From Bacillota bacterium (lineage in GTDB: Bacteria > Bacillota > Clostridia > DSM-8532): a stretch of 10,592 nucleotides of DNA. The first letter of the stretch is position 1. Every line of letters starts with the position of its first letter. Position numbers and translations under genes: made by a program. Below, piece by piece: positions 1 through 5,363 of this stretch. The DNA lies in assembly GCA_023446675.1 (NCBI GenBank), contig JAEXPO010000684.1, positions 1 through 10,592 of the forward strand, in the 5' to 3' direction. The notes below the pieces were generated by a model. It saw only the letters and a list, made by a program, of their open reading frames with translations. It made no database searches and had not been told where the DNA came from.

Positions 1-477
1 AACCTTGAAGGCGGGAAGGTTTTGGACCCATCCGTCATTGAAGGCATTGAAAAAGACTTTGAGACTGCCATGGACGATGATTTAAACACCTCCATGGCTA
101 TTTCGAACCTTTTTGCCCTTTTCAAGCATGTCAATGCTTTAGTAGCTGACAGAAAAAAAGCCCCACAGGATACAGCGGCGACATTGGCTCTGATAAAGGA
201 CAGGGTAGTAAGGGTATTTTCTGTTATCGGTTTATTGCAGGAGAAACCGGAAGAATTCATTGCGGTGCTTAAGAATAAGCATTTAGTGCTTTTAGGCTTA
301 TCCAAGGCTGCTATTGAGGATAGGATTTCACAAAGAATCAGCGCCAAGGCAGCTAAAAACTATGAAGCTGCGGACAAGTTAAGAGATAAGCTTTTGGATC
401 AGGGGATCTTGTTAATCGACAGTAAGGAAGGAACTCAATGGGATATTAAAGACTTATACAGCCTCCCTGTTGATTAA
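1..477 (+). CDS. cysS: Cysteine--tRNA ligase, C-terminal part (5' end outside window)
   Basis: The reading frame is open from base 1 and ends at TAA 475-477, giving the last 158 codons of a protein that is normally about 460 residues. The start lies upstream of the window, and the TTG at 22 is an internal codon. The visible part is the C-terminal helical DALR-type anticodon-binding region. It shows MDDDLNTSMAISNLFAL, the family signature after the catalytic core, and near the end KNYEAADKLRDKLLDQGI followed by EGTQWDI, matching the usual 'ADxxRdxLlxxGIxleDtxxGtxW' ending of CysS. The enzyme charges tRNA-Cys with cysteine in the cytoplasm, but the HIGH and KMSKS motifs are not in the window. 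The usual clostridial followers (mrnC, rlmB) are absent here, so cysS probably ends its transcription unit. I see no convincing terminator in 478-614. Confidence 0.95.
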   Translation, partial: NLEGGKVLDPSVIEGIEKDFETAMDDDLNTSMAISNLFALFKHVNALVADRKKAPQDTAATLALIKDRVVRVFSVIGLLQEKPEEFIAVLKNKHLVLLGLSKAAIEDRISQRISAKAAKNYEAADKLRDKLLDQGILLIDSKEGTQWDIKDLYSLPVD

Positions 478-547
478 TGCCCTATGGCTTGATAAGTGTC
501 AATAAAATAAAAATAAATTATTTCATCAGTGCTACTATTCATTGGTT

Positions 548-562
548 GCGGGCAAAGTCCGC
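548..562 (+). other. Short GC hairpin in the cysS / flavin reductase gap
   Basis: GCGGGC (548-553) can pair with GTCCGC (557-562) across an AAA loop, with one G-T wobble. It is not followed by a T-run, so it is not an intrinsic terminator. Apart from this hairpin and the promoter at 615-642 I see nothing else in the 478-704 gap. Confidence 0.25.
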
Positions 563-614
563 CTTAGTAACAGGGAGTGCATGCTGAAAGGGTCTTTTTG
601 TAAACAGGAGGGGC

Positions 615-642
615 TTGACAATATAGTACTATATAGTATAAT
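615..642 (+). promoter_or_regulatory. Sigma-A promoter with palindromic operator-like spacer
   Basis: A perfect -35 TTGACA (615-620) and perfect -10 TATAAT (637-642) are separated by 16 bp. The spacer contains the perfect palindrome ATATAGTACTATAT (621-634), and overlapping it TACTATATAGTA (627-638), which is also a perfect palindrome and touches the -10. A repressor bound here would block RNA polymerase. Symmetric TACT...AGTA boxes are typical of HxlR/YodB-type redox or quinone-sensing repressors, which often control flavin-dependent reductases. That link is inference, and no such regulator lies in the window. The downstream gene starts at 705. Confidence 0.8.
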
Positions 643-704
643 CCTATATAATGAAATATGTAGGGAAAGACATCTAAGAGTCATTGTATTATGGAGGGAA
701 ACCA

Positions 705-1286
705 ATGTCTAAGATATCAGTGCCTGTATCTAATAATTTTTGTCCTCAAACACTTTTCCTTTACGGAACCTATAGAGAGGATGGCAGTCCTAATTTCGGA
801 CTGTTCTGCTGGTTTAGCTATTGCTGGGATGAAAGCCTGGGAGTTATGGCCTGTTTAGGGGGAAACAAGCTCACAAAGCAGCGAATAAAGGAGACCGGCG
901 TTTTTTCCGCTAATCTGGTTACAGAGAACATGCTGCCTTTGGCTGACTATTTTGGAAATGTAAAAGGCTTTTCCGAAGAAAAAACGAAGCTAAGCCCACA
1001 AATTATAAAAGGCAGTGTTCTTGATGTCCCCATTCTCCAACAAAGCCCCTGGTCCTTTGAACTTGAGGTATCAAAAGCTGTCGAGCTTAACGACAGTGAT
1101 GTTTTCCTATGTAAAATACGCAATGTTCTTGCCGATGAAAGCCTTCTGGACGAGACAAAAACAATTGAAGAAAAATTGGGCGGTATCGCACCTGTAAGCT
1201 CGACCTTTAAAACCTATTTCTCCTGGCAGGGCAAAGGGCTGGGGGCTTGGGGAGAGCCATTAAAGGGCCTTAAGGAAAAAGCGTAA
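705..1286 (+). CDS. Flavin reductase family protein (FMN-binding split barrel)
   Basis: This 193-residue protein is predicted to bind FMN and act as a cytoplasmic NAD(P)H:flavin oxidoreductase or related flavoprotein. The frame is open from a TTG at 684, but ATG 705 is the start: GGAGGG (693-698) sits 6 nt upstream of it, and residues before it do not look like coding sequence. The protein has the layout of the flavin reductase-like domain: an N-terminal strand region (PVSNNFCPQTLFLYGTYRE), a GNKLTKQRIKETGVFSANLV segment resembling the family's 'T..ni...g.F.vN' region, and ADYFGNVKGFSEEKTKL resembling its 'G....Ek' loop. It stands alone behind a strong promoter with an operator-like palindrome, so induction by a redox or quinone stress is plausible. 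The physiological electron acceptor cannot be read from sequence. The family call is good; the exact function is unknown. Confidence 0.85.
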   Translation: MSKISVPVSNNFCPQTLFLYGTYREDGSPNFGLFCWFSYCWDESLGVMACLGGNKLTKQRIKETGVFSANLVTENMLPLADYFGNVKGFSEEKTKLSPQIIKGSVLDVPILQQSPWSFELEVSKAVELNDSDVFLCKIRNVLADESLLDETKTIEEKLGGIAPVSSTFKTYFSWQGKGLGAWGEPLKGLKEKA

Positions 1287-1326
1287 GCTTTCAGCCTGGC
1301 CTTACAGAGTGCTAAAAGGGCTTATT

Positions 1327-1348
1327 AAAAACAATTATAATTGTTTTT
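1327..1348. terminator. AT-rich palindromic hairpin, candidate bidirectional terminator
   Basis: A perfect 22-bp palindrome, AAAAACAATTA followed by its exact complement, begins 40 nt after the flavin reductase stop. The 3' arm ends in five T residues on either strand, so it could act as a weak intrinsic terminator in both directions. The stem is nearly all A-T, so its strength is uncertain. A second hairpin follows at 1357-1374 (AACAGGC, loop TCCT, GCCTGTT), without a T-run. Confidence 0.45.
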
Positions 1349-1379
1349 GAGCTTGAAACAGGCTCCTGCCTGTTATAAA

Positions 1380-1661
1380 TTTGAAGTGACAATGCAAATG
1401 GAAAGGAATGGCCTTGTGAACGTGAATCCTTACAGAAAGTTACAAAGCTCCGCGCAAAGACCACAAACTAAAGTCGGCGATGCTTTGCTCGGAGCCTGAA
1501 CACTTAAGTCGTTGATGCTGAAACCTGTTTTAAGGCAAAGGATCCCTTGTAAAGAGCGGATTTGTTTGTGCTTATTTTTTCAGTGTCAGCCACAGGGTGT
1601 GCGGGAACAAGGTTTGTTTTATAACAAGACTGCAGCAGGTAGAGCCTGACTGCAGTTTTTT
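1380..1661 (+). ncRNA. Candidate structured non-coding RNA with its own terminator
   Basis: No plausible protein frame covers this stretch, yet it is highly structured. GCTCCGCGCAAAG (1447-1459) pairs with CTTTGCTCGGAGC (1483-1495) over 13 bp with one mismatch. AAGTCGGCGATGCT (1471-1484) recurs as AAGTCGTTGATGCT (1506-1519), 12 of 14 identical and 35 nt apart. The stretch ends in a strong intrinsic terminator (1629-1661). A weak promoter may lie just upstream: TTGAAA 1353-1358 and TATAAA 1374-1379, spacer only 15. Size, architecture and the GACCACAA...AAGTCGGCGATG core recall, from memory only, the raiA-motif RNA of Bacillota. It could instead be a leader or attenuator of the CD3324-family gene at 1721. 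I found no T-box core and no riboswitch consensus I know. The 5' boundary is approximate. Confidence 0.5.
1629..1661 (+). terminator. Strong rho-independent terminator
   Basis: ACTGCAG (1629-1635) and CAGG (1636-1639) pair with CCTG (1645-1648) and CTGCAGT (1650-1656). This makes an 11-bp stem with a single bulged A (1649) and a TAGAG loop, followed by T residues through 1661. No protein gene ends just upstream (the flavin reductase ends 340 nt earlier), so it most likely terminates a non-coding transcript or attenuates the gene at 1721. Confidence 0.8.
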
Positions 1662-1720
1662 GAATGGAAATTCAAGGTGGTCTTTGCTTCAACCATATAA
1701 GCGTTGGGAGGAGCAGGGCC

Positions 1721-1993
1721 ATGAAATATATTAAGGCGCAGAATATACTGCCCAAGGAAGTTATCGAAATCATACAGACCTACATTGACGGAGAATGTAT
1801 CTATATACCCCGAAAGGAAGGCAGTCAAAGGGGCTGGGGTGAAAAAAGCGGAACAAGGGATAGCCTTTCAAAAAGGGATCGTCTTATTTACGGAGCATAT
1901 AAAGACGGGGTTTTCGTTAGCGAGCTTTCAAAGACCTATTTTCTATCTGAGCAAAGTATCCGCAGGATTATAAGCCGTCAAAAACAAATTTGA
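1721..1993 (+). CDS. CD3324 family protein (Mor-like helix-turn-helix)
   Basis: A 90-residue protein. The frame extends upstream to 1664, but ATG 1721 has a strong GGGAGGAG (1706-1713) 7 nt before it, and the family characteristically begins MKYxxAxxILP as here (MKYIKAQNILPKEVIEIIQTY). Further family marks are YIYIP-like GECIYIPRKEG, a WGE-SG-R segment (GWGEKSGTRDSL) and a C-terminal helix-turn-helix (VSELSKTYFLSEQSIRRII) resembling the phage Mu Mor/C activator fold. It is probably a small DNA-binding protein, but members of this widespread clostridial family have no assigned targets that I know. No phage genes surround it, so the Mor likeness does not imply a prophage. The stop codon lies inside a 14-bp AT-rich palindrome (1987-2000, centred on GATC), which may be chance. 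Confidence 0.85.
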   Translation: MKYIKAQNILPKEVIEIIQTYIDGECIYIPRKEGSQRGWGEKSGTRDSLSKRDRLIYGAYKDGVFVSELSKTYFLSEQSIRRIISRQKQI

Positions 1994-2034
1994 TCAAATT
2001 CTTATCTTAACCATTTATGAAATTGATTTCCAGC

Positions 2035-2084
2035 TTGTCCCTCTGTTATTGTTTAAGTAAGAATGGAATTGGCATGAGGGACAA
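2035..2084 (+). other. Inverted repeat in the leader of the zinc-ribbon gene
   Basis: TTGTCCCTC (2035-2043) and GAGGGACAA (2076-2084) are perfect 9-bp complements separated by 32 nt, in the 150-nt gap before the gene at 2144. No T-run follows, so it is not a terminator. It could be an RNA stem closing a leader domain, or two half-sites of a DNA-binding protein. The GC-rich segment after it (2088-2120) does not match any riboswitch core I recognise. Confidence 0.35.
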
Positions 2085-2143
2085 AGGTGGGGCCAGCCGC
2101 GACAGCCTCTCTTCCCGGCATGCAAAGAAAGGAATGCTAAGGA

Positions 2144-2329
2144 ATGGCAACAAAACCCCATAGAGGCAAAACCCTTTGGAAATTGCCCTCCCACGGGAGA
2201 GGCACCTGTCCGGTATGTAAGACCACCCGGATAAAAATTCTCTATGAGCTCATCGCAGGCGACGGCGCCAAGGTAAAGGTCTGCAAGCGGTGCCAGAATA
2301 AGAAGGTGGCTTCATTAGCTCAGCTCTAA
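2144..2329 (+). CDS. Small basic zinc-ribbon protein, uncharacterised
   Basis: This 61-residue basic protein has two CxxC knuckles, CPVC at 22-25 and CKRC at 47-50, spaced as in a single zinc ribbon. The N-terminus (MATKPHRGKTLWKLPSHGRG) is rich in lysine, arginine and histidine, as in small ribosomal or RNA-binding proteins. The start is ATG 2144 with AAAGGA at 2128-2133; a second TAAGGA lies only 1 nt upstream and is too close. It has no signal peptide or membrane segment, so it is cytoplasmic. The pattern suggests nucleic-acid or ribosome association, but I do not recognise a named family and assign no function. It lies between the CD3324-family gene and a convergent phzF-like gene with a 150-nt leader, so it is probably transcribed on its own or with the upstream gene. 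Confidence 0.75.
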   Translation: MATKPHRGKTLWKLPSHGRGTCPVCKTTRIKILYELIAGDGAKVKVCKRCQNKKVASLAQL

Positions 2330-2340
2330 GTTAATAAGGC

Positions 2341-2363
2341 AAAAGGGGAGATTTAAATCTCCC
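2341..2363 (-). terminator. Terminator palindrome overlapping the phzF-like stop codon
   Basis: GGGAGATTTAAATCTCCC (2346-2363) is a perfect 18-bp palindrome. Read on the minus strand it is followed by C then TTTT (2341-2344), the form of an intrinsic terminator for the phzF-like gene. That gene's TAA (2353-2355) sits in the centre of the palindrome. On the plus strand the hairpin has no T-run, so it is a poor terminator for the zinc-ribbon gene ending at 2329. Confidence 0.6.
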
Positions 2364-3231
2364 ACTGACCTTTTGCAATCTGAAAAACCCGCCCCCCCAC
2401 ATAAATAGCGTAAAGTGCCCCTTCCTTTCCGGCTTTGACCTTGATAAGGGAGGGGCGCTTTATGGAATACCCCTGTTCCACACAATAATTTAATTCTTTT
2501 TTTTGAAAATACCCGCATTCCAGTAAATAACCCGCCAGATTTCCATTGGCGCTTCCGGTAGCCGCATCCTCCGGAAAACCGGTATCATCGCAGAATACCC
2601 TTACATGAAGGGTGTTTTCCCTGTGGCAGGTTTCTCTGCAAAAGACAAGAAGATTGGCTTTATAGTTTTCATCCAGAAAGGCCCTGTAGAGGCTGTGGTT
2701 AATATGGCAGGCTTTCACCGCATCAAGGGAATTAAGAGGCACAATGACGGATGCAAGCCCTGTAGAAACGGCTTTTACAGGGTAACTTCCGTCAATTGCA
2801 TCCGAAGGTATGCTCAATATTTCAGCCAGGACTTCTTTATCGAACATGGGACCAAATTGGGGCTGGTTCTGCTTCATCCAAAGATCGCCTCCTTCCTCAA
2901 AGGCGACAGGAATCGGCCCTACTCCCAAATTGAGAAGGATCCTTTCGGATAAGCCCTTTTCCACTTCCCTTTGCAGGATATAGGCGGTACCAAGCGTCGG
3001 ATGACCGGCAAAAGGCACCTCCGCATCGGGAGTGAAAATCCGGACATCATAACCCCCATTTTCTTTTTTATCGGATACAATAAAGGTTGTTTCAGCAAAA
3101 TGCGTTTCATTGGCAATTTGCTGCATTTGCTCTGTGGATAATCCCCCGCAGTTTAAAAATACCGCCAGCTGATTGCCCTGGTATTTGTTTTGAGCAAAGA
3201 CATCCACAATATAGAAGGGAATGCTTTTCAT
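2353..3231 (-). CDS. PhzF family isomerase/epimerase-like protein
   Basis: This 292-residue protein has the usual PhzF length and two-domain diaminopimelate-epimerase-like fold. Diagnostic parts are the N-terminal FYIVDVFAQNKYQGNQLAVF, the catalytic glutamate at E47 (HFAETTF, the position used in PhzF), the first anion-binding loop PFAGHPTLGTA (73-83) and the second-domain counterpart EDAATGSANG (221-230). PhzF itself isomerises trans-2,3-dihydro-3-hydroxyanthranilate in phenazine synthesis, but no other phenazine genes are present. Like most firmicute members this one probably isomerises another small metabolite that I cannot name. The start is ATG 3229-3231 on the minus strand, with GGTGAG only 2 nt upstream, so initiation may be weak. 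It is transcribed alone, divergent from the DHFR-like gene, and the shared gap holds two DnaA boxes. Confidence 0.93.
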   Translation of the reverse strand: MKSIPFYIVDVFAQNKYQGNQLAVFLNCGGLSTEQMQQIANETHFAETTFIVSDKKENGGYDVRIFTPDAEVPFAGHPTLGTAYILQREVEKGLSERILLNLGVGPIPVAFEEGGDLWMKQNQPQFGPMFDKEVLAEILSIPSDAIDGSYPVKAVSTGLASVIVPLNSLDAVKACHINHSLYRAFLDENYKANLLVFCRETCHRENTLHVRVFCDDTGFPEDAATGSANGNLAGYLLECGYFQKKELNYCVEQGYSIKRPSLIKVKAGKEGALYAIYVGGRVFQIAKGQWEI

Positions 3232-3276
3232 AACTCACCAGCCTGTCCTGTGTTTTTCTGTTAATCATAGATCATG

Positions 3277-3305
3277 TGTGGATAAACGGCAATAAATGTG
3301 GATAA
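3277..3305 (-). promoter_or_regulatory. Pair of perfect DnaA boxes
   Basis: TGTGGATAA occurs at 3277-3285 and again at 3297-3305. Its complement is TTATCCACA, the high-affinity DnaA box. Both have the same orientation and their starts are exactly 20 bp apart, about two helical turns, so two DnaA molecules could bind on one face. An AT-rich run follows (3313-3327) and a GATC site lies just before (3270-3273). dnaA, dnaN and rpmH are not nearby, so this is not evidence for the replication origin; DnaA-mediated gene control or DnaA titration is more likely. Confidence 0.65.
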
Positions 3306-3326
3306 AGTTTCGATTATTTAATTTTA

Positions 3327-3335
3327 TGGTAAGAT
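3327..3335 (+). promoter_or_regulatory. Candidate extended -10 promoter for the DHFR-like gene
   Basis: TGG-TAAGAT (within TTATGGTAAGATG) has the TGn extension and a near-consensus -10. Only a weak -35 (TTTCGA, 3308-3313, spacer 16) precedes it. It lies 22 bp after the second DnaA box and about 95 bp before the gene. A small hairpin (GAAGC 3394-3398 with GCTTC 3403-3407) lies in the leader, 10 nt before the ribosome binding site. Confidence 0.35.
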
Positions 3336-3430
3336 GAATATTGGGTAAGACAAAAAATACGAACTGCCGGGGAACCGTGTATGGGAAAGAAAGGAAGCTT
3401 AGGCTTCAATAGATAATGAGGAGGCCTTGG

Positions 3431-3961
3431 ATGATGGGCAAGGTTATTGTATATATCGCGCAGAGCCTGGATGGCTTTATAGCAACGGAGGACAACGGCA
3501 TAGACTGGCTTTCCTCCGTAGAGCAAGCCAATGAGGATTACGGCTACGGTGAATTTATAAAAACTGTGGATGCGGTGGTAATGGGGCGAAAAACTTACGA
3601 TAAGGTTTTAAGCTTCGGTATTGAGTTTCCGCATAAAGATAAAAAGTGTTATGTTCTGTCCAATACCCTGACAGGACGGGATAAAAACGTGACCTTTTAT
3701 AATGGCAGTCTGACCGAGCTTGTGACAAGCCTTAAAAAGCAATACGGCGGCAATCTGTTCATTGACGGCGGAGGAGAGGTTGTGGGCGAGTTTCGGGCCC
3801 ATAACCTTATAGATGGCTACATTTTGTCTATAATTCCCATACTTTTGGGAAAGGGCATCCGCCTTTTTAATGATGTGGATACAAAAAACACCTTAAAGCT
3901 TATTGAAAGTAAAGCCTTCCCTTCGGGGCTTGTACAGCTTAGGTATGAGTGCCTTAAATAA
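3431..3961 (+). CDS. Dihydrofolate reductase family protein (RibD C-terminal / YyaP-like)
   Basis: A 176-residue cytoplasmic protein of the RibD C-terminal/DHFR-like fold, expected to bind NADPH. Visible motifs are VIVYIAQSLDGFIA (5-18), the family N-terminus; VVMGRKTYDKV (49-59), the dinucleotide-binding loop; IDGGGEVVGEF (111-121); and IPILLGKGIRLF (135-146). The frame opens at ATG 3416, but GAGGAGG (3418-3424) would lie inside that version, so the start is ATG 3431 (6 nt spacing) or ATG 3434 (9 nt). Proteins of this single-domain type are common in Bacillota and are not the essential FolA; they lack the RibD deaminase domain, and substrates are mostly unknown. The stop is 5 bp from the stop of the convergent GNAT gene, with no room for a terminator between them. 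Confidence 0.88.
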   Translation: MMGKVIVYIAQSLDGFIATEDNGIDWLSSVEQANEDYGYGEFIKTVDAVVMGRKTYDKVLSFGIEFPHKDKKCYVLSNTLTGRDKNVTFYNGSLTELVTSLKKQYGGNLFIDGGGEVVGEFRAHNLIDGYILSIIPILLGKGIRLFNDVDTKNTLKLIESKAFPSGLVQLRYECLK

Positions 3962-3966
3962 AGGTT

Positions 3967-4692
3967 TTACGGGAGCAGGTTTTTATAAGAGCACATCCAT
4001 GCGGGGAAAAAGCCGCTTCGGTAGGCTGTGGCCTGAGAGGCTATGTTGGAGGAGGCTGTGCCATAATAGGGAACCTTGCCTTTTTTTAGTATTTCATGGG
4101 CAAGAAGTGAAACCAGATAAGCTGCAAGCCCCTTTTCCCTGTACGGCATAAGAACATCAATACCGATTTGCCACAGCAAAGAACTGTCGGCGGAGGCGCC
4201 TGCCATACCGGCAATGCCGTCTTCAGCCAGGGCATAGGCCACCAGCACATCCGGCCTGGGGTGGTTCTCATCGTACTGAATGGCATTATAAAAGCCCTTA
4301 ACCTCATAAAGCTCATGAATGGAGCGGCCTTCTTTTAGTATGTACTGAAAACCTGCGGGCGGAGGCAGCTTTCCAACCCGTTCCGGATCCGGCAAATAAT
4401 AGAGGGAATGGCCATAGATAAAGGGAAGGGAAAAGATCTCGTCCCGGGTTTTATCCATTACCAGTGGACGTACCTTTTCAATTAAGCCTTCATCAACAGA
4501 CAGGATAACGGCTTTTCCCATTGTGGCGGCTTCAAGATAGGGCTTTTGCCTGTCAAAGAGCCTGCGGCCCTCGTTTTCCCGGGCAGGATAAAGGAGCACT
4601 CCGTTTGCAAGAAAATCATCGGGACGGCAGTTCATATCAATGGAAAGCTGCTTGCGAGTCATGGCTAACAGCCGGCTTTTTTCACAGGACAT
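3967..4692 (-). CDS. GNAT family N-acetyltransferase
   Basis: A 241-residue protein ending in a GNAT acetyltransferase domain, which transfers an acetyl group from acetyl-CoA to an amine. The C-terminal half shows motif A, IGIDVLMPYREKGLAAYLVS with the pyrophosphate-binding REKGLA (185-190), and motif B, SSNIASQATAYRSGFFPAW, typical of the family. The first ~110 residues resemble a small N-terminal extension seen in other firmicute GNAT proteins and carry no motif I know. ATG 4692 is preferred over the upstream in-frame ATG 4710: AAGGGG lies 8 nt before it, and that sequence would be coding in the longer version, which itself lacks a binding site. It starts 22 nt after the stop of the YusI-like gene and is surely co-transcribed with it. 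The acetylated substrate is unknown. Confidence 0.85.
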   Translation of the reverse strand: MSCEKSRLLAMTRKQLSIDMNCRPDDFLANGVLLYPARENEGRRLFDRQKPYLEAATMGKAVILSVDEGLIEKVRPLVMDKTRDEIFSLPFIYGHSLYYLPDPERVGKLPPPAGFQYILKEGRSIHELYEVKGFYNAIQYDENHPRPDVLVAYALAEDGIAGMAGASADSSLLWQIGIDVLMPYREKGLAAYLVSLLAHEILKKGKVPYYGTASSNIASQATAYRSGFFPAWMCSYKNLLP

Positions 4693-4714
4693 AAAAGGAT
4701 CCCCTTTCATTCAA

Positions 4715-5080
4715 TTAACGTGTGGCTTCCAATAGGGCCTGCCATTTGTCCGGCTGAAAGCCCACAAGCACAAAATCTTCTCCAATAAGCAGAGGCCGTT
4801 TGACCAGCATGCCGTCAGAGGCCAAAAGTCGGAGCATTTCATCCTCGGACAGGGAGGGCAGCTTTTTTGAAAGCTCCAGGCTTCTGTAAACCAGACCGCT
4901 GGTATTAAAAAAGCTTTTTAGAGGAAGTCTGCTTTTTTTCTGCCAAAGGCTCAGCTCCTCATAGGTTGGCGCGAATTCCTTAATGGGACGCTCAGTATAA
5001 GTGTAACCCTTTTCATCAAGCCAGTGTCTGGCTTTTTGACAGGTGGTGCATTTGGCGTAGCAAAGGAAGGTTAAGGACAT
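4715..5080 (-). CDS. ArsC/Spx-family thioredoxin-fold protein (YusI-like)
   Basis: A 121-residue thioredoxin-fold protein of the arsenate reductase/Spx superfamily. C11-T-T-C14 near the N-terminus (CYAKCTTCQKARHWLDEKG) is the redox site; LKSFFNTSGLVYRSLELSKKL and LLASDGMLVKRPLL are hallmarks of the YusI-type subgroup, and the conserved arginine of the KRP motif is present. This subgroup is usually annotated 'arsenate reductase family', but there are no ars genes here, and true Spx proteins that bind the RNA polymerase alpha C-terminal domain differ in the C-terminal half. A general thiol-redox role is therefore likelier than arsenate detoxification. The start is ATG 5078-5080 with AGAGG 6 nt upstream. 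It is the first gene of a two-gene operon with the GNAT gene, read from the extended -10 at 5118-5126. Confidence 0.9.
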   Translation of the reverse strand: MSLTFLCYAKCTTCQKARHWLDEKGYTYTERPIKEFAPTYEELSLWQKKSRLPLKSFFNTSGLVYRSLELSKKLPSLSEDEMLRLLASDGMLVKRPLLIGEDFVLVGFQPDKWQALLEATR

Positions 5081-5117
5081 AGTACACCTCTTTAGTTAAA
5101 TTAAGTTTCTTCATTCC

Positions 5118-5126
5118 ATTATATCA
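5118..5126 (-). promoter_or_regulatory. Extended -10 promoter of the YusI-like/GNAT operon
   Basis: On the minus strand the sequence reads TGATATAAT: a TGn extension plus a perfect TATAAT, about 40 bp before the YusI-like start. No good -35 is present at the right distance, as expected for an extended -10 promoter. A GATC site (5135-5138) lies just upstream in the spacer region, so methylation by the neighbouring Dam enzyme could affect it, but this is speculation. Confidence 0.6.
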
Positions 5127-5295
5127 TGAAAAAAGATCCGTTGTGGTAGACTGCCCGGATGCTGAAAAGAGATGCCTGCGGACGGTAAACAGAAATGAAA
5201 TAAAAGAGCTTGGCAGAAGTAAAAATATAAACCCCGGAATAGGCTTTAAAAGCTCAAATTTAAACATAGAGGAAGCTTTATGTGGCAGGTGTGTC

Positions 5296-5325
5296 TTGAC
5301 CCTCTGAACATATGTTTGATATACT
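5296..5325 (+). promoter_or_regulatory. Promoter of the dam-type methyltransferase gene
   Basis: TTGACC (5296-5301) and TATACT (5320-5325) are separated by 18 bp, and TGA (5317-5319) makes this an extended -10. Transcription would begin near 5332. The promoter lies inside the longest possible reading frame (ATG 5280), which means that ATG would not be on this transcript and supports the downstream start at 5364. Confidence 0.65.
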
Positions 5326-5363
5326 CGTTCTATGGATTTCGGAAAGCAGAGGGCCGTAAAAAA

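Noticed and set aside
1594..1661. T-box leader, from AGGGTG at 1594 and the following terminator
   Set aside because: The sequence continues TGCGGGAAC rather than GnACCGCG, there is no matching antiterminator pairing, and the downstream gene is not an aminoacyl-tRNA synthetase or amino acid gene.
1721..1993. Prophage remnant, because of the Mor-like domain
   Set aside because: No other phage gene, integrase or attachment site is visible, and CD3324-family proteins are common chromosomal genes in Clostridia.
2605..2952. Plus-strand open frame of 115 codons inside the phzF-like gene
   Set aside because: The opposite strand encodes a complete PhzF-family protein with conserved motifs; this frame is a by-product.
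3277..3305. Chromosomal replication origin
   Set aside because: Only two DnaA boxes are present and no dnaA, dnaN, rpmH or other origin-linked genes lie nearby, so the boxes are better read as a regulatory or titration site.
4715..5080. True Spx regulator or arsenate reductase of an ars operon
   Set aside because: The C-terminal half matches the YusI-type subgroup rather than Spx, and no arsR, arsB or acr3 gene is present.
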